Part shown: positions 1 through 5,932 of the stretch, in pieces
Layout: each line of letters starts with the position of its first letter
Numbering within the stretch: position 1 is the stretch's first letter
NCBI GenBank assembly: GCA_021775795.1
Contig: JAJFHB010000519.1
Span: forward strand, 1 to 7,102
Length of the DNA: 7,102 nt
From: Hyphomicrobiales bacterium
GTDB lineage: Bacteria; Pseudomonadota; Alphaproteobacteria; Rhizobiales; JAJFHB01
Direction: 5' to 3'
The notes under the pieces: generated by a model
Databases searched by the model: none
What the model was told of the DNA's origin: nothing
What the model saw: only the letters and a program-made list of their open reading frames with translations
Translations under genes and position numbers: made by a program

Positions 1-198
1 GCCACAAGCGATGTGATCGATGTCAGCCCCCGCATTCCACGCTACGTCTACGCCCCGCTCGAAGCCCGTGGCTACAGTTTTCAGCGCAGCTCCTATTCTT
101 ATGATTTCGCCTCGGTCCATGCCGTCAGGGTGGAGGACGGCGAAGTTAGCGGTGCCGCGGACATTCTCTATGGCGGTGGCATGGCGTTGATTATCTAG
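1..198 (+). CDS. gamma-glutamyltransferase family protein, C-terminal end (partial)
   Basis: The frame is open from the first base to a TAG at 196-198, so this is the last 65 codons of a gene that begins left of the window. The visible part ends in a Gly-Ala-Ala-Asp stretch followed by a Gly-Gly-Gly-Met-Ala-Leu tail, preceded by a segment reading VHAVRVEDGEVSG. That layout resembles the small-subunit C-terminus of gamma-glutamyltranspeptidases, where a 'G-x-GAADPR-GG' type ending is common. Members are usually periplasmic Ntn hydrolases that remove the gamma-glutamyl group from glutathione or related amides. The autocatalytic Thr and substrate-binding residues lie outside the window, so activity cannot be judged. 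The usual Pro-Arg after GAAD is replaced by Ile-Leu-Tyr, so a divergent family member is possible. Its stop codon overlaps that of the convergent hydrolase. Confidence 0.7.
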   Translation, partial: ATSDVIDVSPRIPRYVYAPLEARGYSFQRSSYSYDFASVHAVRVEDGEVSGAADILYGGGMALII

Positions 199-806
199 AG
201 CACGAGTGACGTTGGGCGCAGGGCTTCCAGCTCCGGTACCTTGTTTTTCAAGCGGACTGTTCTGGATACACTTCGCAGCCATTCATAATAGAGCGCTTTC
301 ACGGAGCTGAGTGCGACCCCGGCATCGCGCATCCGCGTGAGACCCACCTGTTCATCTGCGTCCATGCTTGCGACAGCATCCTGCAGGACGACGACCTTGT
401 AGCCTTCCTCAAGCAGCCTCATCGCTGAGTGGGCTACGCAAACATCTGTTTCCATGCCCACACAGACGGCTGTCTTGCGTCCGGTGGCCGCAACATCTGC
501 AAATATTTCGGCGTTGTCGACCAGACCAAAATAATCCTTGTTGTGGATCTTCGTGCCTTCCGGCAGTGCGTCCTGGATGGTTTGATTCAGGTTTCCGGCA
601 TATTCAATGTCTTCAGCCATGGCGACCACGGGCACGTCAAGGTGTTGAGCCACCTTCAGCAACCAGGCGACATTGCCGACAATCTTCTGCACTTTCGCGC
701 GGTCATACTTGTTCAGAAAGCTGTCTTGAATGTCGATGACCACGAGCAGGGAATCATCAACGTCGACCAGTGATTTCTGGCTGGATGAACTATTGTGTTT
801 GCTCAA
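195..806 (-). CDS. isochorismatase-family cysteine hydrolase
   Basis: A 203-residue cytoplasmic hydrolase of the isochorismatase-like (cysteine hydrolase) superfamily, whose members cleave amide or vinyl-ether bonds in substrates such as nicotinamide, N-carbamoyl compounds or isochorismate. The catalytic triad is visible: Asp25 in VVIDIQD, Lys90 in HNKDYFG and Cys123 in ETDVCV, with the small-residue turn before the Cys typical of the fold. The C-terminal YYEWLR segment is also usual. Length fits the family (about 180-220). I chose a TTG start at 806 because GGGAGG lies 5 nt upstream; an in-frame GTG at 839 would add 11 residues but has no clear ribosome binding site. The gene lies 71 nt downstream of the broken LysR gene on the same strand and may have been its target or operon partner. 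The exact substrate cannot be read from the sequence. Confidence 0.88.
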   Translation of the reverse strand: MSKHNSSSSQKSLVDVDDSLLVVIDIQDSFLNKYDRAKVQKIVGNVAWLLKVAQHLDVPVVAMAEDIEYAGNLNQTIQDALPEGTKIHNKDYFGLVDNAEIFADVAATGRKTAVCVGMETDVCVAHSAMRLLEEGYKVVVLQDAVASMDADEQVGLTRMRDAGVALSSVKALYYEWLRSVSRTVRLKNKVPELEALRPTSLVL

Positions 807-811
807 AAAAA

Positions 812-817
812 CCTCCC
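812..817 (-). promoter_or_regulatory. ribosome binding site that decides a TTG start
   Basis: On the minus strand GGGAGG is followed by five T residues and then TTG at 806. This is a near-ideal Shine-Dalgarno spacing, whereas the upstream GTG at 839 has none. It therefore favours the shorter 203-residue isochorismatase-family product. Confidence 0.6.
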
Positions 818-877
818 GGCTCAGAAACAAGCCTCTCACAAATTTGCATTTCTACAATCCAGCGTCTTGCGCCGTGT

Positions 878-1837
878 CTAATTCGTGTAGGGATGAGCCG
901 CGACATATCCTGTTTCGTCAACCGTGGCCGCAGTTGATATTGCGGCACATGTGAGCTCGCTCATTTCACTGAACAACCAGCGACGAAACGCGGAAATGTT
1001 TCTACGGCGCATCCAACTCTCAGGGCAGGTTATTGAATAGATGACTTTTGGTGACGTTCTGGCTGTGCAAAGCCTTACCAGCGTTCCCGCCGCAATTTCG
1101 TCAGCCACCAAAGCTTCATAAGCAAGAGCGATGCCCTGGCCCAACTCTGCTGCCCTCAGACTAAGGTCACAATGTTCGAAGATCGGCCCATGAAGGCTGT
1201 CATGCACGTCAATGCCCGCGCTCTGAAACCAGTCCTGCCATTCGTCTCCCACGTTATCTCTCAGCAATGTGTATTGAAGCATGTCCAATGGGCATTGAAT
1301 AGGTTGTGCTTCTCTGATGATGCGAGGTCAACAGACTGGGATTCTCTATGTAGAAAGAAACGGGTCTGAAATGAGTCCGGCGGCGGATTGTTGTCCGTAC
1401 TGGATGAGAACATCTATGCCATCGGTACGAAAATCTGTCGTTTCGATCCCCGTTGTGAGGCGAATCTCAATGTCCGGGTGGGCTTGATTGAACGAGTTGA
1501 TGTTCTTCAGCAACCAGCGTGCAGCGAAAGCGGGTGTTGAATGGACGTTCAACCTGCCTTCGCGCCCACAGTCCTTGTTGCGTCGGGTACTTTCGTCAAA
1601 TTGATCAAGGATTGCGCTAACATCTTTGAAGTATCGCTCGCCGACTGATGTGAGGGTAACCGCGTTTGCCTCACGATAAAACAACGTCTTTTCAAGGAAA
1701 GCTTCCAGAGCCTTCACCTGGTGGCTGATTGCGGACTGCGTCACGCACAACTCCTCGGCAGCTTCTTTAAAGCTCAAATGCCGAGCGGCTGCTTCAAAAG
1801 CACGTACGGCGGCAAATGGCGGTAGCAAACGTTTCAT
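878..1837 (-). pseudogene. LysR-family transcriptional regulator (GcvA-like), two in-frame nonsense codons
   Basis: The ATG at 1837 opens a LysR regulator: winged helix-turn-helix at about residues 1-60 (SFKEAAEELCVTQSAISHQ is the recognition region), then a linker helix and a substrate-binding-like effector domain from about residue 95. At codon 164 (1346-1348) there is TAG and at codon 170 (1328-1330) TGA. The same frame then continues, without any indel, through the rest of a normal effector domain to TAG at 878-880. Read through, the junction is FLST-stop-RIPVC-stop-PRII, which matches the common 'E..PVCSP' motif. One base change each would restore Glu (GAG) and Ser (TCA). The full frame is 319 codons, slightly longer than the usual 300. 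The 163-residue N-terminal piece could still bind DNA without its sensor half. A sequencing error at two sites is the main alternative. It lies divergent from the cupin gene, the classic LysR-target arrangement. Confidence 0.85.
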
Positions 1838-1878
1838 TCGGTGTGAGTCCTGTTCACCTGGCCATTAGTTTCTATCGT

Positions 1879-1908
1879 TTGTTTGCAGCAGTTCCTGAAT
1901 TCTACAGT
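1879..1908 (+). promoter_or_regulatory. candidate promoter for the cupin gene
   Basis: TTGTTT at 1879-1884 and TACAGT at 1903-1908 are separated by 18 nt and lie 35 nt before the cupin ATG. Each box has four or five matches to the sigma-70 consensus, so the call is weak. The -10 box falls inside the short palindrome CTACAGTAG. Confidence 0.3.
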
Positions 1909-1917
1909 AGGCGGAAC
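1891..1917. promoter_or_regulatory. candidate LysR operator between regulator and cupin
   Basis: GTTCC at 1891-1895 is repeated in inverted form as GGAAC at 1913-1917. Between the arms lies the 9-nt perfect palindrome CTACAGTAG (1902-1910). Position in the divergent intergenic region fits a LysR-type site. The two dyads are not concentric and the arms are short, so this could be chance. Confidence 0.3.
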
Positions 1918-1942
1918 ATTAAACCAAACGGAGAGCTGCTTC

Positions 1943-2398
1943 ATGTCACTGACGAAAAGAAGGGCAATCAGACCTGCCGCCGTTCTGACGGCAATCGGTT
2001 TGACGATACTTGGAACAGCGCTCGGCCTTGCCGGCAATCATGGCACAGCCGATCCGGAAATTCCGACGGAACATGCCGGCCTGCAAGTCAAGTCGCTCGG
2101 TGTCATATCCGGAGTGTCGATGGCCGCGCAGATCGGACTTGATGGCTACAAGCTGCAGCTGCGAGAGATCACGATAGAGCCAGGAGGCCAGATCGGCAGG
2201 CACAGTCATGAGGCCCGGCCAGGGATTGTCAGAGTGATTAGCGGTACCTGGACGGAAGGTAGGCCTGACCGCGAAACTGAACACACAGCATCAAACGACA
2301 ACGGAATTCTGGAGGACGAAGAGACCGTCCACTGGTTCTGGAACCGCGGCACCGAGCCAGCGACGGCCATGGTTTGCGATCTCGTGCCGGACAGCTGA
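1943..2398 (+). CDS. exported or membrane-anchored cupin-domain protein
   Basis: A 151-residue protein with a positively charged N-terminus (KRR) and a hydrophobic stretch at about residues 12-30 that looks like a signal peptide or anchor. A single cupin domain follows at about residues 65-148. The first cupin motif gives His87 and His89 (GRHSHE), the second gives His130 and Asn134 (VHWFWN), so three metal-ligand histidines remain. The glutamate normally found about four residues after the second histidine is Pro/Gly here; a Glu (E90) sits directly after it instead. I start at ATG 1943 because GGAGAG lies 7 nt upstream (1930-1935) and because an export signal begins there; the longer reading from TTG 1883 overlaps the promoter. 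No substrate can be assigned. It is divergent from the broken LysR gene and lies 44 nt ahead of the cyclase gene, possibly in one operon. Confidence 0.75.
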   Translation: MSLTKRRAIRPAAVLTAIGLTILGTALGLAGNHGTADPEIPTEHAGLQVKSLGVISGVSMAAQIGLDGYKLQLREITIEPGGQIGRHSHEARPGIVRVISGTWTEGRPDRETEHTASNDNGILEDEETVHWFWNRGTEPATAMVCDLVPDS

Positions 2399-2442
2399 GA
2401 ACAGGTAAGTGCTGGCATGGAAGCCCGTGACAATCCAGTTTG

Positions 2443-3507
2443 ATGGCCGAACCTCTGGGGAGCGCAGCTGTGGTCGAAAGCAAACCTGAAAGACGGCTAT
2501 CAGTAATACTGATAGCCGATGTGGTCGGGTTCAGCCGTCTTATGGGGGCTCATGAACTTGAGACACTGCGTGGATTGCAGGAACACCAGTTTGCCTTGAT
2601 CAACCCTTCCATCGGTCAGCACCATGGCCGCATTGTAAAGTTGATGGGGGACGGCATGCTCGTCGAATTTCAAAGTGCACTGGATGCGGTTCAGTGCGCC
2701 GTCGCCATACAAAATGGCATGATTTCCAGGAATGAAGCCGTGCCGGAAGACCGGCGTATCAGCTTCCGCATTGGCATGAATGCAGGCGACGTGCTCATCG
2801 ATGGAAGCGACATATACGGCGATGGCGTCAACGTCGCGGCGCGCCTCCAGGAGCTTGCAGAACCAAACAGCGTTTGTATTTCGAGTAGCGTTTACGCGCA
2901 AATAGAAGGAAAGACAGACCATCCTTTTTTGGATGCAGGTGCGCATCACCTGAAGAATATTTCCAAAGCTGTCCGCGCCTACCAGTATCTCCCGGATAGT
3001 GACGTACACTCGGCAAAGTCCGCGTTTCGCCCCTTTGTTGATCTCCCGGAAGATGAGCGTCCACTGGCAACAGGCGGATGCCTTTGTGGTCAGTTGAGAT
3101 ACGAAGTGACAGGCAAAGCCCTGGGATCGATGTTATGCCATTGCCGCATGTGCCAGCGCTTCTCCGGTGCGCCGATGCTGGAGGGAACAACGTTTGAAGT
3201 CGAAAACTTCCACCTGACGAAGGGTGAGCTCAAAATCTTCCGATCATCAGACATCGCTGAGAGAGGGTTTTGCCCAAACTGCGGCTCTTCAGTTACCTAC
3301 CAGGGACGCATCGGCTACTGGACAAACTGGGTGGTTGTTACCACCGGCAGTTTTGACGAACCCGGAGCATTTCCGCCCACTTATCATTTGGGCACCGAGA
3401 GCATGTTGCACTGGGTCAGACTTGCTGATGACCTGCCCCGAACCTCATGCAAAGACTCACCAAGCCTATTGGAGGCTTACAGGGCTGTTGGACAAGAGGT
3501 GCCGTAA
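2443..3507 (+). CDS. class III adenylate cyclase fused to a GFA/CENP-V zinc domain
   Basis: A 354-residue two-domain protein with no visible signal peptide or membrane segment, so probably cytosolic. Residues about 17-183 are a rhizobial-type class III cyclase with the full catalytic set: metal Asp26 (IADVVGF) and Asp70 (MGDGML), purine-specifying Lys66 and Asp123 (DIYGDG), and transition-state Asn130 and Arg134 (VNVAARL). The Lys/Asp pair predicts cAMP rather than cGMP. A short linker of about 25 residues leads to a GFA domain (about 210-335) with all seven family cysteines: C213/C215 plus C277/C280 for one zinc site, C232/C234/C237 (CHCRMC) for the other. Known GFA proteins bind zinc and some bind glutathione. 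No ATG, GTG or TTG codon lies in the linker, so a separate GFA protein is unlikely to be started there. An in-frame GTG at 2470 has a better ribosome binding site and would give 345 residues. Confidence 0.9.
   Translation: MAEPLGSAAVVESKPERRLSVILIADVVGFSRLMGAHELETLRGLQEHQFALINPSIGQHHGRIVKLMGDGMLVEFQSALDAVQCAVAIQNGMISRNEAVPEDRRISFRIGMNAGDVLIDGSDIYGDGVNVAARLQELAEPNSVCISSSVYAQIEGKTDHPFLDAGAHHLKNISKAVRAYQYLPDSDVHSAKSAFRPFVDLPEDERPLATGGCLCGQLRYEVTGKALGSMLCHCRMCQRFSGAPMLEGTTFEVENFHLTKGELKIFRSSDIAERGFCPNCGSSVTYQGRIGYWTNWVVVTTGSFDEPGAFPPTYHLGTESMLHWVRLADDLPRTSCKDSPSLLEAYRAVGQEVP
2457..2462 (+). promoter_or_regulatory. ribosome binding site for an alternative GTG start of the cyclase
   Basis: GGGGAG is followed after 7 nt by GTG at 2470, in frame with the cyclase. 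The outer ATG at 2443 has only a GGAAG some 19 nt away. Translation may therefore begin at 2470, nine codons later; the cyclase domain is complete in either case. Confidence 0.5.
2494..2518. repeat. perfect 11-bp inverted repeat with 3-nt loop inside the cyclase start region
   Basis: CGGCTATCAGT (2494-2504) and ACTGATAGCCG (2508-2518) are exact reverse complements around the loop AAT. The element lies inside codons for the RRLSVILIA segment just before the first metal-binding Asp. In RNA it would form a stable hairpin 24 nt after the GTG start; in DNA it could be a protein-binding palindrome. Coding constraint alone does not explain it. Confidence 0.8.
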
Positions 3508-3537
3508 GCCTGGTCACTCTTCCGCTAAGCCGCCGTT

Positions 3538-5163
3538 TCACCGCCAGATGCCATCGACACGGTCGTAAGCACCTGCCGTGAGGTCTGTTACACCGGCAGT
3601 GAGGGAAGGCTTCGATACTTTGTCGTTGCCGGCGGTCATCTGAAAGGCTTCGGTGTAGGCAATGTAGCGCGGGACCTTGAAGCTTGCGAGATGGGCTGCA
3701 CAATGGGCCGCAATATCCTGCGGCGTGATCTGCTCGGAACTCATGCCTTCTTTCAATTGTACAACGGCTTTGAGCTCTTCATCGCGAACCGTATCTGGGA
3801 CACCAATCACGGCTGCCATAACGACACCTGGCAACTTGCACAGGCAACCCTCAACTTCTGCAGCGGAGATGTTTTCGCCGGAGCGCTTGATCATGTCTTT
3901 CATGCGCCCGACGAGATGATAGCCGCCGGCCTCATCGCGGCGCATGAGATCGCCTGTTCGAAACCACCGGCCCACGAAACTGTCCCGATTGGCAGCCGTC
4001 TTCCGATAATAGCCACACAAGTGTCCCGGCCCCGCGGTCCAAAGCTCACCAACCCCGCCGTCCGGGACATCATTTCCCTGATCATCGACAAGGCGCACTT
4101 CTCTCCAAGGTGTGGGAATGCCCATCGAACCACCCTCGGCAAGATCCGGCCGGTCGACCGGCACAAAGAAGGTGAGGCCGTTTTCGGTCATTCCGTAGGA
4201 GTCCCGGGCAACCACTCCGAAGCGTTTTTCGACCCGCTCGCGCGCATCGCCGTGGAAGTACCAGGCATGCACCCACTGAAGGCTTTCGCCCATTTCGGCC
4301 GGGTAGTCTTCCATGACGTGAACGGCGGGTACGGGAAAGGCGCAATAGTCGATCGAATAGCGCTGCACCCATTCGAAGAATTTCGAGATGCTGGGCCGGG
4401 CCGGACAATATGTGGTTGCATTGCAAAGCAGGGCGGCGATGAAAATAGCATTGCCCTGCATGTAGAACATCGGCTCATAGATGAGGATGTTGCGCGGTTT
4501 GTGTCCGCCTTGAGCAAATAAAGCGGCGGCTGTCAGCTGCAGCCAATAGCGGTGATCAAGCACGCAGCCCTTTGGATATCCGGTGGTGCCGGAGGTGTAG
4601 AGGATTGTCATCACATCGCCCGGCGATGCGTCCGCTCGGGGTTGTGAGGGCTGTGGTTCATGTTCAACAAGTGTTTGCCAGAGAGTATAGGTTTTGGACG
4701 CTTCCCTGCTTCCCCGCACAATAATGTTGCTGTCGGGCAGCCGTTCTGTGCGTTGTTGCATGTTTTCAAGCGCCGGCAGACACGCCTCATCAATGACCAG
4801 AAAATCAACATCTGCGTCATTCAAGGCGTAGTCGAGTTCCGTTGCCGTGAAATTCGGATTGATCTGAACCGACACCGCCCCAACCCAGGCCATGGCCAGC
4901 CAGGTGACCGGAAATTCAATGCAGTTGGGAAGCATCAGCGCAACATGAGTGCCTTTTCGGACACCGTGGTGAATGAGAGCGCTGGCCACGCGCCGCACCT
5001 GGTTGTCCAGCTCGGCATAGGTGAGGGTGATGTCGTGTTCAAAAAAGACAAACGCCTCGCGGTCGGGGGTTTTGTCCACCCGCTCACGCAGCATCGCAGG
5101 AATGTTGGAGGGAAGGGCGGCTTCCAGCTGTTCTTCACTCGGGTGAGAAACTTTCCAGTCCAT
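3538..5163 (-). CDS. AMP-forming acyl-CoA synthetase/ligase (CaiC-like)
   Basis: A 541-residue member of the adenylate-forming (ANL) superfamily that would activate a carboxylic acid with ATP and join it to CoA in the cytosol. The motifs appear in order: P-loop YTSGTTGYPKG at 189-199, YGMTE at 323-327, WFRTGDL at 400-406, GRMKDMIKRSGENIS at 419-433, and the C-terminal catalytic Lys region NDKVSKPSL at 513-521. Length is usual for the family. The overall pattern is close to crotonobetaine/carnitine-CoA ligase-like and medium-chain acyl-CoA ligases, but the acid cannot be read from the sequence. The start at ATG 5163 has GGAGG 5 nt upstream (5169-5173); a longer frame from 5229 would overlap the MaoC gene. 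It lies 41 nt after the MaoC-like gene on the same strand, so the two are probably one operon. It ends 30 nt from the convergent cyclase gene, with no clear terminator between. Confidence 0.93.
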   Translation of the reverse strand: MDWKVSHPSEEQLEAALPSNIPAMLRERVDKTPDREAFVFFEHDITLTYAELDNQVRRVASALIHHGVRKGTHVALMLPNCIEFPVTWLAMAWVGAVSVQINPNFTATELDYALNDADVDFLVIDEACLPALENMQQRTERLPDSNIIVRGSREASKTYTLWQTLVEHEPQPSQPRADASPGDVMTILYTSGTTGYPKGCVLDHRYWLQLTAAALFAQGGHKPRNILIYEPMFYMQGNAIFIAALLCNATTYCPARPSISKFFEWVQRYSIDYCAFPVPAVHVMEDYPAEMGESLQWVHAWYFHGDARERVEKRFGVVARDSYGMTENGLTFFVPVDRPDLAEGGSMGIPTPWREVRLVDDQGNDVPDGGVGELWTAGPGHLCGYYRKTAANRDSFVGRWFRTGDLMRRDEAGGYHLVGRMKDMIKRSGENISAAEVEGCLCKLPGVVMAAVIGVPDTVRDEELKAVVQLKEGMSSEQITPQDIAAHCAAHLASFKVPRYIAYTEAFQMTAGNDKVSKPSLTAGVTDLTAGAYDRVDGIWR

Positions 5164-5204
5164 AAACGCCTCCGTATGCCGTCTTCGATCAGTCTGATGA
5201 GATC

Positions 5205-5666
5205 TTACTTGCGCCACGCCGCCAGCCATTCAGCGACCAGAGCAGGGCGTTCGCAATTTTCAATCTCAATGTGAACATCGATGGGAATGATGGTAACGGG
5301 ACCCCGCTCCGTTGTGCCGTTCACCGACGTTGTGAAATGGCCGCGGATGCGCGCGCCTAAGGGAACGGGTTCGATCAGCCGCAGGCGGTTGAAGCCGTAG
5401 TTGAGAATGTAACCTTCCTCCGTGGCGCTGCCGCTGCTCTTTATCTGCAGGGCGCTGGCCATCAAAGTAGAGAGCAGTGAGATCGTAAAAAATCCATGCG
5501 CATAAGGTTGACCATCGATCCGCATTGGCTCCGGGTCACGGGTAGCGTCTGCAAAGGCCTGGTTCATCGTTTCTGCAACGAGCAGCCAATCGGAAATGCC
5601 CAGATCACATCCGGCTTGAAGCAGTCGCTCAGGCACAGATTTGGCAGTCACCGTCTCGTCGCTCAT
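5205..5666 (-). CDS. MaoC-like hot-dog fold protein
   Basis: A 153-residue protein of the MaoC/NodN-like hot-dog family, whose members hydrate enoyl-CoA or act on other acyl-CoA esters. The family pattern is seen at residues 38-66: FADATRD, then AHGFFTISLL, and later NYGFNRLRLIEPVPLGARIRG (88-108), where the usual form has 'N.G...vRF..PVp.G..vR'. Asp44 matches the catalytic Asp, but the catalytic His of the usual 'D....IH.D' motif is Arg49, and about ten residues before AHGF are missing. It may therefore be non-hydratase or inactive. I chose ATG 5666 because the region up to the other ATG (5729) holds the promoter -10 box and two palindromes, which fits untranslated leader; no strong ribosome binding site supports either start. 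It is the first gene of an operon with the acyl-CoA ligase. Confidence 0.82.
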   Translation of the reverse strand: MSDETVTAKSVPERLLQAGCDLGISDWLLVAETMNQAFADATRDPEPMRIDGQPYAHGFFTISLLSTLMASALQIKSSGSATEEGYILNYGFNRLRLIEPVPLGARIRGHFTTSVNGTTERGPVTIIPIDVHIEIENCERPALVAEWLAAWRK

Positions 5667-5706
5667 TGCTGAGATGATCCATGGCCAGATAAATTCAAAA
5701 GGCACC

Positions 5707-5719
5707 GGGCTTAAAGCCC
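5707..5719. repeat. 13-nt palindrome in the maoC-like leader
   Basis: GGGCTT, a central A, then AAGCCC is a perfect palindrome. It lies just downstream of the predicted transcription start of the MaoC-like operon. It may be an operator half of a larger regulatory region or a small leader hairpin. Confidence 0.5.
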
Positions 5720-5726
5720 AGCGTGT

Positions 5727-5742
5727 CATAATTGTTATTATG
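5727..5742. promoter_or_regulatory. candidate repressor operator (CATAAT-N4-ATTATG)
   Basis: CATAAT at 5727-5732 and ATTATG at 5737-5742 are perfect inverted arms around TGTT. Read on the minus strand, the ATTATG arm is CATAAT, the predicted -10 box of the MaoC-like operon. An AT-rich 16-nt dyad over a -10 box is typical of TetR- or MarR-type repressor sites. No such regulator is encoded in the window. Confidence 0.45.
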
Positions 5743-5764
5743 CTGGCGTCATTGAATATGTAAA
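5737..5764 (-). promoter_or_regulatory. sigma-70-like promoter of the maoC-like/ligase operon
   Basis: On the minus strand TTTACA (5764-5759) and CATAAT (5742-5737) each match the sigma-70 consensus at five of six positions, with a 16-nt spacer. The start of transcription would fall near 5730, leaving a leader of about 64 nt before ATG 5666. Confidence 0.5.
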
Positions 5765-5771
5765 GAGAGGC

Positions 5772-5851
5772 CCGGCGTCTGAGCCGGCGAACTCATGACA
5801 GGGCGCTAACACAACTCCGGCACCCCTGAAGCGCCTAACCCGATTTGGGTT
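5772..5851. other. short hairpins in the maoC-like/desaturase intergenic region
   Basis: Two small dyads are visible: CCGGC/GCCGG (5772-5776 and 5783-5787, loop of 6) and AACCC/GGGTT (5837-5841 and 5847-5851, loop of 5). Between them GGCGCT at 5802-5807 pairs with AGCGCC at 5830-5835. None has a T-tract on either strand. They could be regulatory or chance; no convincing desaturase promoter was found in this stretch. Confidence 0.3.
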
Positions 5852-5932
5852 TGAGTTCTCTTCGTTCAGGATAGTGGGTTCTCAATCACAAGCTAGGGTC
5901 CTAAAACGTTCAACTATCGAAAAGGGCATGTG

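Noticed and set aside
793..849. 19-codon upstream open frame overlapping the isochorismatase-family start (minus strand)
   Set aside because: It has no ribosome binding site and its peptide shows no attenuator-like codon run.
1328..1330. TGA in the LysR gene as a selenocysteine codon
   Set aside because: The position is a conserved Ser in the family, no selenocysteine insertion hairpin is evident just after it, and a TAG six codons earlier would still block translation.
1346..1837. Reading the two LysR halves as two separate genes
   Set aside because: They are in the same frame, join into one normal LysR domain, and the second half has no ribosome binding site or DNA-binding domain of its own.
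2505..2507. The cyclase hairpin as an intrinsic terminator
   Set aside because: No T-tract follows on either strand and the element lies within a coding region whose frame continues for over 300 codons.
3691..4521. Long plus-strand open frame (276 codons) opposite the acyl-CoA ligase
   Set aside because: It is a shadow of the ligase: the minus strand has all adenylate-forming motifs in order, while this frame has no recognisable domain.
4660..5274. Plus-strand open frame (204 codons) across the ligase start and the MaoC-like 3' end
   Set aside because: It lies antisense to two well-supported genes and shows no family features.
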